Below are positions 44,193-54,029 of a stretch of DNA of 64,000 nucleotides, in pieces. Below the pieces are notes generated by a model that saw only the letters and a list, made by a program, of their open reading frames with translations, made no database searches and was not told where the DNA came from. Each line of letters starts with the position of its first letter. Within the stretch, counting starts at the first letter, position 1. The stretch lies in assembly GCA_900767825.1 (NCBI GenBank), contig CAAGAN010000035.1:1-64000 (forward strand), in the 5' to 3' direction. Made by a program: the position numbers and the translations under genes. This stretch comes from Bacilli bacterium (GTDB taxonomy: Bacteria; Bacillota_I; Bacilli_A; RFN20; CAG-826).

Positions 44193-45920
44193 TTATTTAC
44201 CTCCGTATATAAAACCTGCTTTATCAAACCATGCTGTTTCTTGAACCTTTAACAATTTACGTTTGGCTATAGTACTGAAATCCAAAACACCATCCAATCC
44301 CCCAGTTTTTATGAACGCATGGATATTACCTTTATAGGAATAATTAAGCTTTGTTCCAATTGGAGAGGTGCGAATTCTAATATCTCCATAAAATGGTTTC
44401 GACTCATTTATTCCCAAGTTATTAGATCCATCCAACCTAAACCAGTTAATATTTGTGCAAAGAATATATGGCTCAGCAGTCATTCCTTTGACTAAGGCTT
44501 CATGTTCATCATGCAACCCGTTATAAATATTTTCAAAAAATGTTTTTTTCATAAAAGCTGCCTTAGGTAGTTTCGGCTCCAAAGGAGATTGAGCACAACC
44601 TGTCACAGCAATTATTTTTGGAGTAATTGTCTTAAATAAATACAAGGAATTCTCCCTATTAGTTGTAGAGCCGTGATGGGACGATCTAAATAAAGTAACA
44701 TCTTTAAGGATGGACGTCTCCTTATAATAGTTAATAAGCCCACTTTCACCATTGCCTCCCAAATCTCCACAAGAAAGAAACTTGAAATTATTTTTAATAA
44801 CTTCTAAGCAAACGCTAGGATTATTAATCGGCTGCCCGCGATTTCCATCATTGAAATTTTGTCTATAAGCAAAATCATAATACCAGTTATACAAAATTCT
44901 AAATTCAGCTATGTTTTCTAAGTTTATCGAATAAAAATACCTATTAGACTCAACCTTTAGATTGCCACCTAGTTTTGCCACACATTTTGAATAAGAATTA
45001 TTTTTCTTAACTTCTTTGACGAATACTGAAGCGGCAGAATTTGGTTGCTGCTCAGTAAGAATTGTTGTTTCAAACTTATCTTCAACATATTCTTTCATAA
45101 GATCAGGAGTAGCTAGCAATTTGTTTTCTTTAGACATGGTGCTCTTGTCTTCGGCTTCTATAGACGGGTCGAATAAAGCAGCTGCTGGCAAGTAGTTAGT
45201 TTCTTTTTTTATTAGATTATCTATTTTTGACAAATAAGTTTGATATAGTCCGCGACACAATCGTTTATCTTTATCTATCTTTGAATAGCTATGAAGGGCC
45301 ACTACTCCTGAATTAAAATCAATAACATTGTTTATAGATTTTAAGGCAATAGAATCACCCCTTAAATTTGTTATAGTTTGTCCGTTATTGAATGCATCAA
45401 TTACCCCACCCTGAACGCATAACGATGCTAAATGATCGAAATCAGAATGAGTAACAATCAAATATTCGAGAACCCCATCAGTGCAAATAGAGGCGATTTT
45501 TGGAAGAATATTTTTCTGAACATTTTCTTCTATATGTTGATAACGAAATTGATATGGAGGTTCCGGTCTTGTATGAGAATCGGAAGAAGCAAAGGTCTGA
45601 TAACCACAATCAATTAATATTTCAGTATTACCAATCTTAACAATATAGGAATCGCATGATCCAACGCTTATAGAAGCTTCGGTTTCATGGGTTCTTTCTG
45701 TTTCGAGTCCATTATTTATATTATCGATATCCAAAAAGAAGACGTAAACTTCATCGCTTTTGATGTCTTTTGTGAAAAAATTAGAAGAACTGAGTACTTC
45801 CGTTTCTTCTATTATGCTGTTTGGGTCGTTATTACAAGAAACCAAACCAAAAGAAAGAATAGCAGTCGCGACCACAATAGACAATTTAAAGCAATTTCTG
45901 CTATTCAATCTATTTCTCAT
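44193..45920 (-). CDS. ComEC-like metallo-beta-lactamase-fold lipoprotein
   Basis: Protein of 575 residues with a lipoprotein signal (FGLVSC, C29). The MBL fold reads DSYIVKIGNTEILIDCG and then H158-S-D160-F-D162-H163, the H-x-D-x-D-H metal site, followed by LSCGDLGGNGESG and RSSHHGSTTNRENS, the S-H-H-G-S motif typical of ComEC/Rec2-type MBL domains. It is therefore a surface-attached hydrolase, perhaps a nuclease or phosphodiesterase. Its start overlaps the WYL regulator by 11 bp and it leads the MACPF/ABC operon. Confidence 0.75.
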   Translation of the reverse strand: MRNRLNSRNCFKLSIVVATAILSFGLVSCNNDPNSIIEETEVLSSSNFFTKDIKSDEVYVFFLDIDNINNGLETERTHETEASISVGSCDSYIVKIGNTEILIDCGYQTFASSDSHTRPEPPYQFRYQHIEENVQKNILPKIASICTDGVLEYLIVTHSDFDHLASLCVQGGVIDAFNNGQTITNLRGDSIALKSINNVIDFNSGVVALHSYSKIDKDKRLCRGLYQTYLSKIDNLIKKETNYLPAAALFDPSIEAEDKSTMSKENKLLATPDLMKEYVEDKFETTILTEQQPNSAASVFVKEVKKNNSYSKCVAKLGGNLKVESNRYFYSINLENIAEFRILYNWYYDFAYRQNFNDGNRGQPINNPSVCLEVIKNNFKFLSCGDLGGNGESGLINYYKETSILKDVTLFRSSHHGSTTNRENSLYLFKTITPKIIAVTGCAQSPLEPKLPKAAFMKKTFFENIYNGLHDEHEALVKGMTAEPYILCTNINWFRLDGSNNLGINESKPFYGDIRIRTSPIGTKLNYSYKGNIHAFIKTGGLDGVLDFSTIAKRKLLKVQETAWFDKAGFIYGGK

Positions 45921-46874
45921 AAATATCCTTTATCTTAGAAAGTTCAGCTTTTACCCCATCAATTATTGAAGCAGGCTCCAGCACCTCGACCTCAGACCCG
46001 CCACCAAGAACAAGCGATATGATTTGATTTTCGTTTTGCATATCCATTTCAATAGTTATGGAACCATCATCATTTTCAGTAATATTTTGATTCTTGCCAT
46101 AGCAACGTTCTTTGAATAACTGCTTTCTTAACCCTTTGGCCTTTAACACCAAATGGATGTAATCTCCATTGTTTTTAAAACCATTCCCATCGAAATAATT
46201 CTTTGGGTTAAATCCTTTCCAAACCTTGAATTTCTTATCAAGCAATTTAATATTTACAATTCTATTCAGCTTAAAATACCAAACCTCATCCACTTCTGGA
46301 TTAAAGGCAAGGAAGAACCACGTGTTGTTATATATAAATAATTTATAAGGATGGAGAATATGTTTCTTAAGACCATTCTTTATCGATTCATATTCAATCT
46401 CTATAACGCGTTCACTTGCAATCGCTTCTTCAATAAGGTCATATCTCTTCTTGATATCGGATTCAGGCATTGTCAACTTATATCCATCGGCAGAAAGCAA
46501 ATCCCTATCGTCTTCAGGAAGCTCAATACTAGAAGCAATCTTGCCAATCGCTATAGAATAAATATCCTTCTTTAAGAAATTAGATTTATTCATCAGCATA
46601 TTGAATCCTTCAATGATGGATTCTTTTTCTTCAGGCAATAATTTTAAGCTTGGTATGACGTAATTTTTAGTAAGTCTATATCCCCATAACGTCCTGGGAC
46701 CGTTTCAATAAAGAAGCTATGATTGGTTTCACCCGCAACCTCTTCAAGTTCTTTCTTGTATTCAAGGATATTCCTTGGGTTCGTGTCTAAAAGATCTGCC
46801 AATTCAGATATTTTGTAGATGCGTCCAGTATTAAGGATCTGGAGCATCCTTATGCACATTGCAGCCTTTCCCAT
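45910..46874 (-). pseudogene. WYL-domain transcription regulator, broken by one frameshift
   Basis: Two frames make one regulator of about 320 residues. The first (ATG 46874, MGKAAMCIRMLQILNTGRIY) gives the helix-turn-helix (ISELADLLDTNPRNILEYKKEL) and reads ETVPGRYGDI before running out at 46644. One base out of phase the normal sequence GYRLTKNYVIPSLKLLPEEKESI continues into the WYL domain (VIEIEYESIKNGLKKHILHPYKLF). One extra G in the G4 run (plus-strand cccc, 46682-46685) would restore it. WYL proteins bind nucleic-acid or nucleotide ligands and often control defence or conflict loci. It heads the MACPF operon. Confidence 0.72.
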
Positions 46875-46921
46875 AAATAACTTCCCTATAATACACTTAA
46901 TGTTGACTCTAAGCAATTAAA

Positions 46922-48208
46922 TCAGCCAACTTTCACCTTACCTTTTGATGTATTTAATAACATATTAATGTCATTACCGTTGATTTTATAAATCCCCTCC
47001 ATCTTATTAATTGCTTCAAAAGATTCATTGACCTTTGGATGTACCTTACATCCATAAAAAGATAATCCAATGTTACCTTTTAAAGTATTCACATTACATT
47101 GCTTAAGGTTATTTGGATTTAATAAGCATTTAACATCGATTGTAAGCCCATTTATATTTAAATATTCATTGTTCCCTTTTAATCTAATCTTTCCTTTATC
47201 CTGGGTAATATCTAGATTATTAACCTTACCTTTAAATATTAATGAATGTCCATTTGAATCGATTGATAGCTTATTAACTATGTTATCCCCCATATTAAAC
47301 AAATGTATTTTTAATTTTGATTTACCTTGGTAAACAATACTGATTTCGTCATATTTATCTCTAGGTATATCAAGAACACATTTTCCTTTGTATTTAGCTA
47401 AATAAGAAGGAAAGCTAGACTCATCTACGATTATCTTATTTGATTTAACGATGTTTTCTATAGGAACATAACGATTAAAAGATAAACCAATCCCATAGTA
47501 ATTATTTGAAGTAGATCCAATCCTAATATAGGTATTACGGATTCTAGGACCAATCTTAATTGGTAAAGACTTAGAAGATGTTTCTTCAACTTGGTTTGGG
47601 GCTTCTTCTGCCTCATCTTCAGTTGAACCTAAGCTTTCATCGTCGTAACTCTCTTCTTCGACTTCATCGCTAGATACAGTTGAATTTTCATCAGCATAGT
47701 TAGTTTCTTCAGTTTCAGTATCATCAGAAGCTGAATATTCATCTACGTAGTCGACATCTTCGTCTTCATCATCGGTTTCATCACCTAGATCTTCTTCCTC
47801 GTCATCATCTTCGCCTAATTCTTCTTCATAATCTTCATCATCTACTATATTTACTGAATTAATCGCAATATTAGCCATGCTTTCATCCCCCATTAATTTA
47901 TATTCATCTTTATATAAAATAAGTAATAAAGGTTCGATAGATTTGATGTATTCGGCAACTGAATAAACAATACTAAGTTGATCTATCTCTTTCTTTATTA
48001 TCTTTTTACTTTCTTCTAAAGGACAATCCCTAATACTTTGATAAATATGGTTATCCTTATTTAATAAAAGATATGCTTCTAATAGACGTTCCTCTTTAGG
48101 TGAATTCTTTATGTAATCAGAAATAAAAGAAGATAACAAAAAGCTATTATCTAATATATCTAATCCATATGTATCTATTAACTTTAGAAACGCTTCCGAA
48201 TAAGTCAT
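46922..48208 (-). CDS. Protein with central acidic region (kinase/phosphatase cassette)
   Basis: Protein of 428 residues in three parts: a helical N-terminus (1-115), a very acidic low-complexity middle (about 120-215, runs of D/E with S/T) and a beta-rich C-terminus (about 220-425) that looks repetitive. No family recognised. The Ser/Thr-rich acidic linker is a plausible kinase substrate, and the gene lies 29 bp after the PP2C gene, so it may be the effector or scaffold of the signalling cassette. Confidence 0.6.
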   Translation of the reverse strand: MTYSEAFLKLIDTYGLDILDNSFLLSSFISDYIKNSPKEERLLEAYLLLNKDNHIYQSIRDCPLEESKKIIKKEIDQLSIVYSVAEYIKSIEPLLLILYKDEYKLMGDESMANIAINSVNIVDDEDYEEELGEDDDEEEDLGDETDDEDEDVDYVDEYSASDDTETEETNYADENSTVSSDEVEEESYDDESLGSTEDEAEEAPNQVEETSSKSLPIKIGPRIRNTYIRIGSTSNNYYGIGLSFNRYVPIENIVKSNKIIVDESSFPSYLAKYKGKCVLDIPRDKYDEISIVYQGKSKLKIHLFNMGDNIVNKLSIDSNGHSLIFKGKVNNLDITQDKGKIRLKGNNEYLNINGLTIDVKCLLNPNNLKQCNVNTLKGNIGLSFYGCKVHPKVNESFEAINKMEGIYKINGNDINMLLNTSKGKVKVG

Positions 48209-48237
48209 ATTTATCCTTGATAATAACTAGCCTATGG

Positions 48238-49059
48238 TTAACTATAATATTTGATATTAGTCTTCTCATTTAATATAAAAGAAAGGCTAACATCATCCCC
48301 AATCCCTAACTCCAATGCTATTTTATCTATCCCCTTATCAACTTCATTAAGTGAATTTGATTTCAATACATTCCTAACTAATGGCCTTAAATAGCTAGAA
48401 GTAAAATTCATATAGCTTTGATACGGGCTAGATAAGCCATCGCTACATAAGAAGATGCCATCTAATTCCTTTGAATTAATTATGGCTACCCTAAGATATT
48501 TATAGGCATCTTCTTGACACATCGAATAAGTAATATTCCCGGCTGGGTCATTTGCATTATCAAATATCTTAACTAATTCGCCTTTTCTAATGCCTAGGCA
48601 TTCGCTATCGCCGATAGATATGGCAATGATCTTGTTTTTATAGACCATTGTCCCAGCAAGAGTAGTCCCATAGGCTTTAGAAGGATTAAATCTTAATGTA
48701 TCAATTTCTTCTTCATCTAGTCCTTCTAATTCGCTTTTTCTAATTGGCTTAGTTCCAATTTCTCTTTCCACTAATTTATCAAATTCGCATAAGACAAGTA
48801 ATTTAATCTTATCCTCAATATTCTCATTATTTGATTTAGCAAAGAAATGATTATCAATGCTAGAAAATACATTGTTAACGGCAATAGAAGCTAATTTAGC
48901 ACCCACTTCACTTCTAATATAGATATTCCCGCCATGTCCATCTGCACAAGTAATAATCATCCTTTCATTATCTTTATAGGAAGAAGAATAATCTTGGCAA
49001 GGCTTATTGTTTCTTAGATGAAGATAGCCAATACAAGTCTTATTAAATATATAATGCAT
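48238..49059 (-). CDS. PP2C-family protein phosphatase
   Basis: Metal-dependent Ser/Thr phosphatase of 273 residues. CQDYSSS, MIITCADGHGG, AISIGDSEC, FLCSDGLSS and GDDVSLSFI give the conserved metal-binding aspartates in order. It would reverse phosphorylation by the kinase at 50567. 1 bp after the second VWA gene. Confidence 0.85.
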   Translation of the reverse strand: MHYIFNKTCIGYLHLRNNKPCQDYSSSYKDNERMIITCADGHGGNIYIRSEVGAKLASIAVNNVFSSIDNHFFAKSNNENIEDKIKLLVLCEFDKLVEREIGTKPIRKSELEGLDEEEIDTLRFNPSKAYGTTLAGTMVYKNKIIAISIGDSECLGIRKGELVKIFDNANDPAGNITYSMCQEDAYKYLRVAIINSKELDGIFLCSDGLSSPYQSYMNFTSSYLRPLVRNVLKSNSLNEVDKGIDKIALELGIGDDVSLSFILNEKTNIKYYS

Positions 49060-49060
49060 A

Positions 49061-49786
49061 TTACCACCCCCACTTTTCTGTCTCCGCTAATTCTTCGGCA
49101 ATTAACTGCTGGGCAATCTCGTTTTGGCTTTTTCTAGATTTATCAATACTAGAACAGCTAGATTTAACTTTAGAAGATGTAAGGACAATAATCTTGATGA
49201 TATCTTTTAACATATTTGAATCATAACAGCTAATCACATCCCCGTTATTACTAGTAAAATCATGTAATACCTTAGTTGTCCTATCATCATTTAATTCAAT
49301 TGCAATCCCATAACGTAAAGCCACTTTAAACCAAGGAACATCTTTTAATTCGATCAATTTCTTTTTATAACCATTCCCAGTTGGATGGCCATCAGTTAAT
49401 AAAAGAACAATCGGGGCAACACCTCCAAAATCAGGCATTATCCCTCCTTTTGATTCCTTTTTCATTATTCCAATAAGGTTATCTAGACCTAGATGCAAAT
49501 TAGAATAGCCGCCACACTTGAGCCCGCTATATTCAAATTCATCGATATTAATTGATCTATTGTCGTTATAGAAAGATGAAGAAGTACCAAATTGGATGAG
49601 GCTGATATAGAAATCAACATTGGTATTCTCTTTTTGGAGGTCGGATAGATATGTCTTTATATCCATTATAGCCTGGTCTACTTGCTTTATCCTTCTCCCT
49701 TGCATTGATTTAGAAGTATCGATTAAAAGGATGATATTTAGTTTTTCTTTGGCAATCCTATCTACCATTAATAGCTCCTTTACCAT
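49061..49786 (-). CDS. TerY-like VWA-domain protein, second copy
   Basis: Cytoplasmic protein of 241 residues consisting of a von Willebrand A domain. The metal-ion-dependent adhesion motif is D23-T-S-K-S, with LLTDGHPTGNGY near residue 130. It overlaps the first VWA gene by 7 bp and shares its layout and C-terminal Ser-rich tail (SSKVKSSCSSI). VWA proteins of this type assemble with PP2C and kinase partners in TerY-P systems. Confidence 0.82.
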   Translation of the reverse strand: MVKELLMVDRIAKEKLNIILLIDTSKSMQGRRIKQVDQAIMDIKTYLSDLQKENTNVDFYISLIQFGTSSSFYNDNRSINIDEFEYSGLKCGGYSNLHLGLDNLIGIMKKESKGGIMPDFGGVAPIVLLLTDGHPTGNGYKKKLIELKDVPWFKVALRYGIAIELNDDRTTKVLHDFTSNNGDVISCYDSNMLKDIIKIIVLTSSKVKSSCSSIDKSRKSQNEIAQQLIAEELAETEKWGW

Positions 49787-50502
49787 TCGACATCGCTAAT
49801 TTCTTCTAATTCAGCAGCAATTTCTTGCTTAGCCATTTCGTCTTTAGAAACAATAGATCCATTACTAATTTGGCTAGAGGAAGATTTAGCCTTGCTAGCA
49901 GAAACAGCGATTACTTTTATTACTTTCCTTAAAGCTTCTGCCGTATATACTCTTAATACAGTTTCTGGGTTACCAGTAAAAGAAGATAAGGTATCCATCG
50001 CTTCATTTGTATCGATTTGGATAGCCAAAGCGTATTTTAAAGCAACCTTGAACCACCCCTTCTTTTTTAATGAAGCTAGATGTTCTTTCCAATCAAGAGA
50101 AGTAGGCATGCCATCGCTCATGAATATGATAATAGGAGCCACTCCCCCAATATCAGGCATGCTGCCCCCGTTTTCTTTCTTGCAAAGGAATTTTGCTAAT
50201 TCATCATAGACTGCAGAATAATTAGTAGCCCCGGAAGTAGAAATATCGCTCCACTTAAATTCATCTACATCTTTTGGTTCGTTATAAACCCACTTACAGG
50301 AATCAGAAAAAGTTAGGGCACTAATCTTAATTTTTGCATCAGAAGTATCTTCTTGGATATCGGGCATGATACTAATCACATCCCTAATCGCATTATTGAC
50401 CGCACCAATCTTTTCCCCTTCCATTGATCCGCTAGAATCAATAACAAATATAAGGTTCAATTCTTGTTTCCTTATACCTTCATTTAATAATTCAGTTTCC
50501 AT
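49780..50502 (-). CDS. TerY-like VWA-domain protein, first copy
   Basis: Protein of 240 residues with MIDAS motif D22-S-S-G-S and FMSDGMPTSLDW. Paralogue of the next gene; both end in E-(K/V)-W-G-W or VEW. Its position directly after the kinase gene matches the kinase-VWA-PP2C order described for TerY-P triads by Aravind and co-workers. Confidence 0.84.
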   Translation of the reverse strand: METELLNEGIRKQELNLIFVIDSSGSMEGEKIGAVNNAIRDVISIMPDIQEDTSDAKIKISALTFSDSCKWVYNEPKDVDEFKWSDISTSGATNYSAVYDELAKFLCKKENGGSMPDIGGVAPIIIFMSDGMPTSLDWKEHLASLKKKGWFKVALKYALAIQIDTNEAMDTLSSFTGNPETVLRVYTAEALRKVIKVIAVSASKAKSSSSQISNGSIVSKDEMAKQEIAAELEEISDVEW

Positions 50503-50566
50503 TTTGTTTTCCTTTCTTATTTAGCTATATGATAAAAAGCAATGCTACATTACTTATGTATAAAAC

Positions 50567-51883
50567 CTAATTTGTTAATATTTCCCCAACTGTATTTGGA
50601 TTAAATTTGATTTTTAATCCATCAACAATAGGGATAACTTCACCCTTAGAAATGCTTTTTTCTTTACCTGTCTTATCTTTAAGCAAGACTAGACAAGGTA
50701 TTTTCATTAATATCCCCCACAGACTTGGATTATTTTTATTGATAATTACTTCTCCAATCGATGTATTGTAATTAGATGAATATTTATCGATATGGAATTC
50801 ATATAGAAGTTTGCCTGGTTCAAGAAGAATCTTGTATTTACCTATATTTAGATAACAGAATTTCCTAGTAGGCGACTTGCAATATGGACATCTAGAATTA
50901 TGCTTTTTCTCATTAAATCCAAATATATATTCGTTCCCACATGAACAAGTAATTAGTTCATCTCTATATCTACATAATAACCTTAGCCATTCTAATTCGG
51001 TTGTCCTTCCATTTTCCCTATCTTTTAATCCATCGACAAAAGTCCTTTGGAAGGCTGCTTTTATATAGGAAGGAAGTAAAGGATAGCGGTTAATAACCGC
51101 GCTATGATAACCTCTAATCGGCCTATTTGATGAATCTAGTTCGTTATAGATATAGATGGGATTCGACCCAAACATCTCATATTCAGCCTTTTCATCAATA
51201 ATCATATATTTCTTTAGACATCTTCCTTCAAATGGATTCCCTAGGCATAAAGCAAGAAATAATATGATAGCCAAAGAGAACCTATCTGAATGGGTGTCTG
51301 GCATTTGCCTTGGTCCGTTTTTCCTTGTTTTATCGCCCCTAACGATTTCAGGGGCCATATATCTCATCTTGCCTAATACTCCTAGGCTTCTTTTATCAGC
51401 CGTCACGTTGTCATTATCGCAAATCAATAAATCCCCTGTTTCCTTATCCAAGAAGAAACTACCATCATTTAAATCCTGGTATGAATAACCTCTTTCATGA
51501 AGCAATTTGAAGCTTTTGACTAATTCGATACACCAATTAAGCAAGGTAGTCTGGTTTTTGAATCTATTCGTCCCTGTTAGATAAGAAATGAATGAAACAT
51601 AATTCTTTGGCCTTAAATCCATTAGATACCCATATGTATCGTCATCAAATTCAGCCATTTCCTTTGGCCATAAGAAATCAGGGGACGGGCTACCTTTAGA
51701 TATATTCATCTTTAGGTTATATATAAAATCTTCAGATGGGGTTTTCTTATAATACTTGAATGCATAATGATTGTTATTATAAGAAACTAGGTATACTTCC
51801 CCTTGTCCACCTTCTCCTAAAACATCAATAATCTTTGCTTCTTTTCCTTTTAAGATAAAAGAATCGCCTTTGCTAAATTCCAT
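50567..51883 (-). CDS. Ser/Thr protein kinase with C-terminal zinc ribbon
   Basis: Protein of 438 residues. The eukaryotic-type kinase domain has a glycine loop GEGGQGEV (23-30), K43, catalytic D137 in YSYQDLND and metal-binding D156 in LLICDND in place of DFG, and MAPEIVRGD. A zinc ribbon follows (C313, C315, C332, C335), then a beta-rich C-terminus (about 350-438) that may be FHA-like. This architecture is that of TerY-P-associated kinases. A 39-residue membrane peptide gene ends 12 bp before its start. Confidence 0.85.
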   Translation of the reverse strand: MEFSKGDSFILKGKEAKIIDVLGEGGQGEVYLVSYNNNHYAFKYYKKTPSEDFIYNLKMNISKGSPSPDFLWPKEMAEFDDDTYGYLMDLRPKNYVSFISYLTGTNRFKNQTTLLNWCIELVKSFKLLHERGYSYQDLNDGSFFLDKETGDLLICDNDNVTADKRSLGVLGKMRYMAPEIVRGDKTRKNGPRQMPDTHSDRFSLAIILFLALCLGNPFEGRCLKKYMIIDEKAEYEMFGSNPIYIYNELDSSNRPIRGYHSAVINRYPLLPSYIKAAFQRTFVDGLKDRENGRTTELEWLRLLCRYRDELITCSCGNEYIFGFNEKKHNSRCPYCKSPTRKFCYLNIGKYKILLEPGKLLYEFHIDKYSSNYNTSIGEVIINKNNPSLWGILMKIPCLVLLKDKTGKEKSISKGEVIPIVDGLKIKFNPNTVGEILTN

Positions 51884-51895
51884 ATATCAATGCCC

Positions 51896-52015
51896 TTACT
51901 TAACAAAGCTAGTAATCCAATTAGCTAACATATCGAATACGCCGAATTTAACTAAAGCGATACCAATTCCAACTAGAGTTAATCCTAGAAATACAAATCC
52001 TAAAAACTTCATCAT
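51896..52015 (-). CDS. 39-residue single-span membrane peptide
   Basis: A short gene with a strong AGGAGGAG ribosome site before ATGATG (52015/52012). The product is one hydrophobic helix (FLGFVFLGLTLVGIGIALV) followed by KFGVFDMLANWITSFVK. It ends 12 bp before the kinase start and is clearly in the same transcript. It could tether or sense membrane state for the kinase/protease cassette. Function unknown. Confidence 0.6.
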   Translation of the reverse strand: MMKFLGFVFLGLTLVGIGIALVKFGVFDMLANWITSFVK

Positions 52016-52233
52016 TGCTTTCTCCTCCTATATTTATTAACGATGGCCCGACCCTTGGACCATTATTATTTTGAAACTTAATGCAACATCATTAATGTAA
52101 CTAATGAATATTTGTTTGAATTTATATGAAAAATATCGATTAAATCTAGATAATTTAATAAATATTACGTATATGGAAAATGAAAAAACGCAAGATTTCT
52201 CCTGCGTTTCTACTAATTTACTATTGTTGTGTT

Positions 52234-53826
52234 TTAATCTATCATCTCTATACGTTTCTTGATGATTTCCTTATTAATTAGGATGTTCCCATCTTTATCA
52301 AGAATACCTTCGCTTACTAAGTGGTTGAATAATTTAGATGCAGGTAGGAATCCCATTCCCTTGCCATACATCTGGATATCGCTAATATGGATAGTCTTAG
52401 ATTTGACAGCAAGATTCAAGATATCTTTATAAGCCGGGAATGTAGTAGTAGGTATTGGAAGCTTTAATATATCTACCTTTGGAGGTTCATTTTTCTTTTG
52501 GATGACCTTATCAAATATCTCCACTACTTCAGAAGATAATAACGATGACTTATTGATTAATTCTTTAGCTAAAGCCCTAACTTCATCTTCGCCATTTTCA
52601 ATAATCTTTTCGGTTTCATCCATTAATTCTTGGACAATCGAGGATCCTTTTTCCTGCGCGTCATTTAATAATTTGCTAGAAAATGGTCCATAAGAATAAT
52701 CCCTGGTTTCTATCCTTATGTATTTAGGCCCATAGAATCCTTCTCTTAACATCCTATTGACCATATTGCAGACATTTTCTAAATCAGAAGTATTCCCGCA
52801 ATAATAATCGCCCGTCAAGACTTTTGTCGCAATATATCCACCTAATCCGATCATGCAGGAATTCTTTAAGTCAGTAAATGAAGTTGCTTCTACTTCTTGT
52901 TCTGCCAAAACCTTAGTAACTCCATTAGTATCCCCTTGACGTAATATGGATACAGACCCAACTCTATCCCTCATAAGACAATAAGTCATATAGGCATGTC
53001 CTGCTTCATGATAGGCTGTAATCTTTCTACGCTCTGTATCTCCATTATCAATCCTAGGTACATCATCAAGTTGGATTCTATTGACCGCATAAGAGAAATC
53101 GTTAATAGATATGCTCTTCCTTCTTTCAGATATAGATTTAATAGATGCTTCATTAACAATAGCCTCTAAGTCAGAGCCACTACATCCTGGTGTCATCTTG
53201 GCTAATTCTTTTAAAGTAATCCCGTCATCTAGATCTAATTTGGATAAGAAGTGTCTTAATATGGCCTTACGGTCAATAAATTCAGGTTTATTGAATTGGA
53301 TTTGACGGTCAAACCTACCACTTCTAGAAAGGGCTTCCCCTAGATAATCAAGATGATTGCAAGTCGCTATAACGATGATACCTTCATTTTCATAGGCGAC
53401 ATCCAATTCATGGAGCAATACTTTCTGGGTATTTAGATTTTCAGTGATCTCATATCTATATTTACTATATCCGGCAAGTTTTTCTATCTCATCGATAAAG
53501 ACAATGGCTGAATCATATTTCTTAGCTTCTTCAAATCCCTTACGCACTTCTTCTTCATTACTTATTTTCTTCCACACTGCATCAGATGCACTTATTTCAA
53601 TGCAAGGGATATTTAGATAAGCCGCTATATCACGAACTATACGAGTCTTTCCAGTTCCAGGTGCCCCATATAAAAGCCAACCACGAGGATTATGTACTCC
53701 TTTGGATGCATATAATTCATGATTTTGGACCAAGTCAATTAACTGGGCCATTTCTAGTCGGATATCATCATATCCTGCAAAATGAGGGAACATTTTGTTT
53801 ATTTTTTCTCTTGTCTCTTTTTCCAT
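52234..53826 (-). CDS. Soluble FtsH-like AAA+ metalloprotease
   Basis: Protein of 530 residues. The AAA domain has Walker A GAPGTGKT (54-61), Walker B IDEIEK (111-116), the SRSGRFDRQI arginine-finger region and a C-terminal lid. The M41 peptidase has HEAGH at 273-277 and a distal acidic ligand in NTSDLENV. Unlike true FtsH (about 600-700 residues) it lacks both N-terminal membrane helices and so is probably cytosolic. A short winged-helix-like tail (about 470-530) is extra. It lies upstream of the kinase/VWA/PP2C genes on the same strand, 218 bp away, and may be their effector protease. Confidence 0.85.
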   Translation of the reverse strand: MEKETREKINKMFPHFAGYDDIRLEMAQLIDLVQNHELYASKGVHNPRGWLLYGAPGTGKTRIVRDIAAYLNIPCIEISASDAVWKKISNEEEVRKGFEEAKKYDSAIVFIDEIEKLAGYSKYRYEITENLNTQKVLLHELDVAYENEGIIVIATCNHLDYLGEALSRSGRFDRQIQFNKPEFIDRKAILRHFLSKLDLDDGITLKELAKMTPGCSGSDLEAIVNEASIKSISERRKSISINDFSYAVNRIQLDDVPRIDNGDTERRKITAYHEAGHAYMTYCLMRDRVGSVSILRQGDTNGVTKVLAEQEVEATSFTDLKNSCMIGLGGYIATKVLTGDYYCGNTSDLENVCNMVNRMLREGFYGPKYIRIETRDYSYGPFSSKLLNDAQEKGSSIVQELMDETEKIIENGEDEVRALAKELINKSSLLSSEVVEIFDKVIQKKNEPPKVDILKLPIPTTTFPAYKDILNLAVKSKTIHISDIQMYGKGMGFLPASKLFNHLVSEGILDKDGNILINKEIIKKRIEMID

Positions 53827-53963
53827 TTGACTCCTCCTTTGAGCATTTGGACTAGTAACATTCTATTGCCTATACCTACATTAAAAATGTATAGATTAAA
53901 ATATAGTTAGTATTTTTACCGAATATATAACCCTCTCCCTTTCTTTTCATGAATATAAGTCTA

Positions 53964-53992
53964 GCAAAAAGTAGTTCAATCCTACTTCTTGC
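53964..53992. other. Hairpin downstream of the DGR-like locus
   Basis: GCAA-AAGTAG and CTACTT-TTGC form a stem with small asymmetry around a 7-nt loop, followed by an AAGAGT/ACTCTT hairpin. Lies between the avd-like relic and the protease gene; possibly a transcription end or decayed template region. Confidence 0.35.
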
Positions 53993-54029
53993 AAGAGTTG
54001 TAATACTCTTATAGATACTTTGAACAAAC

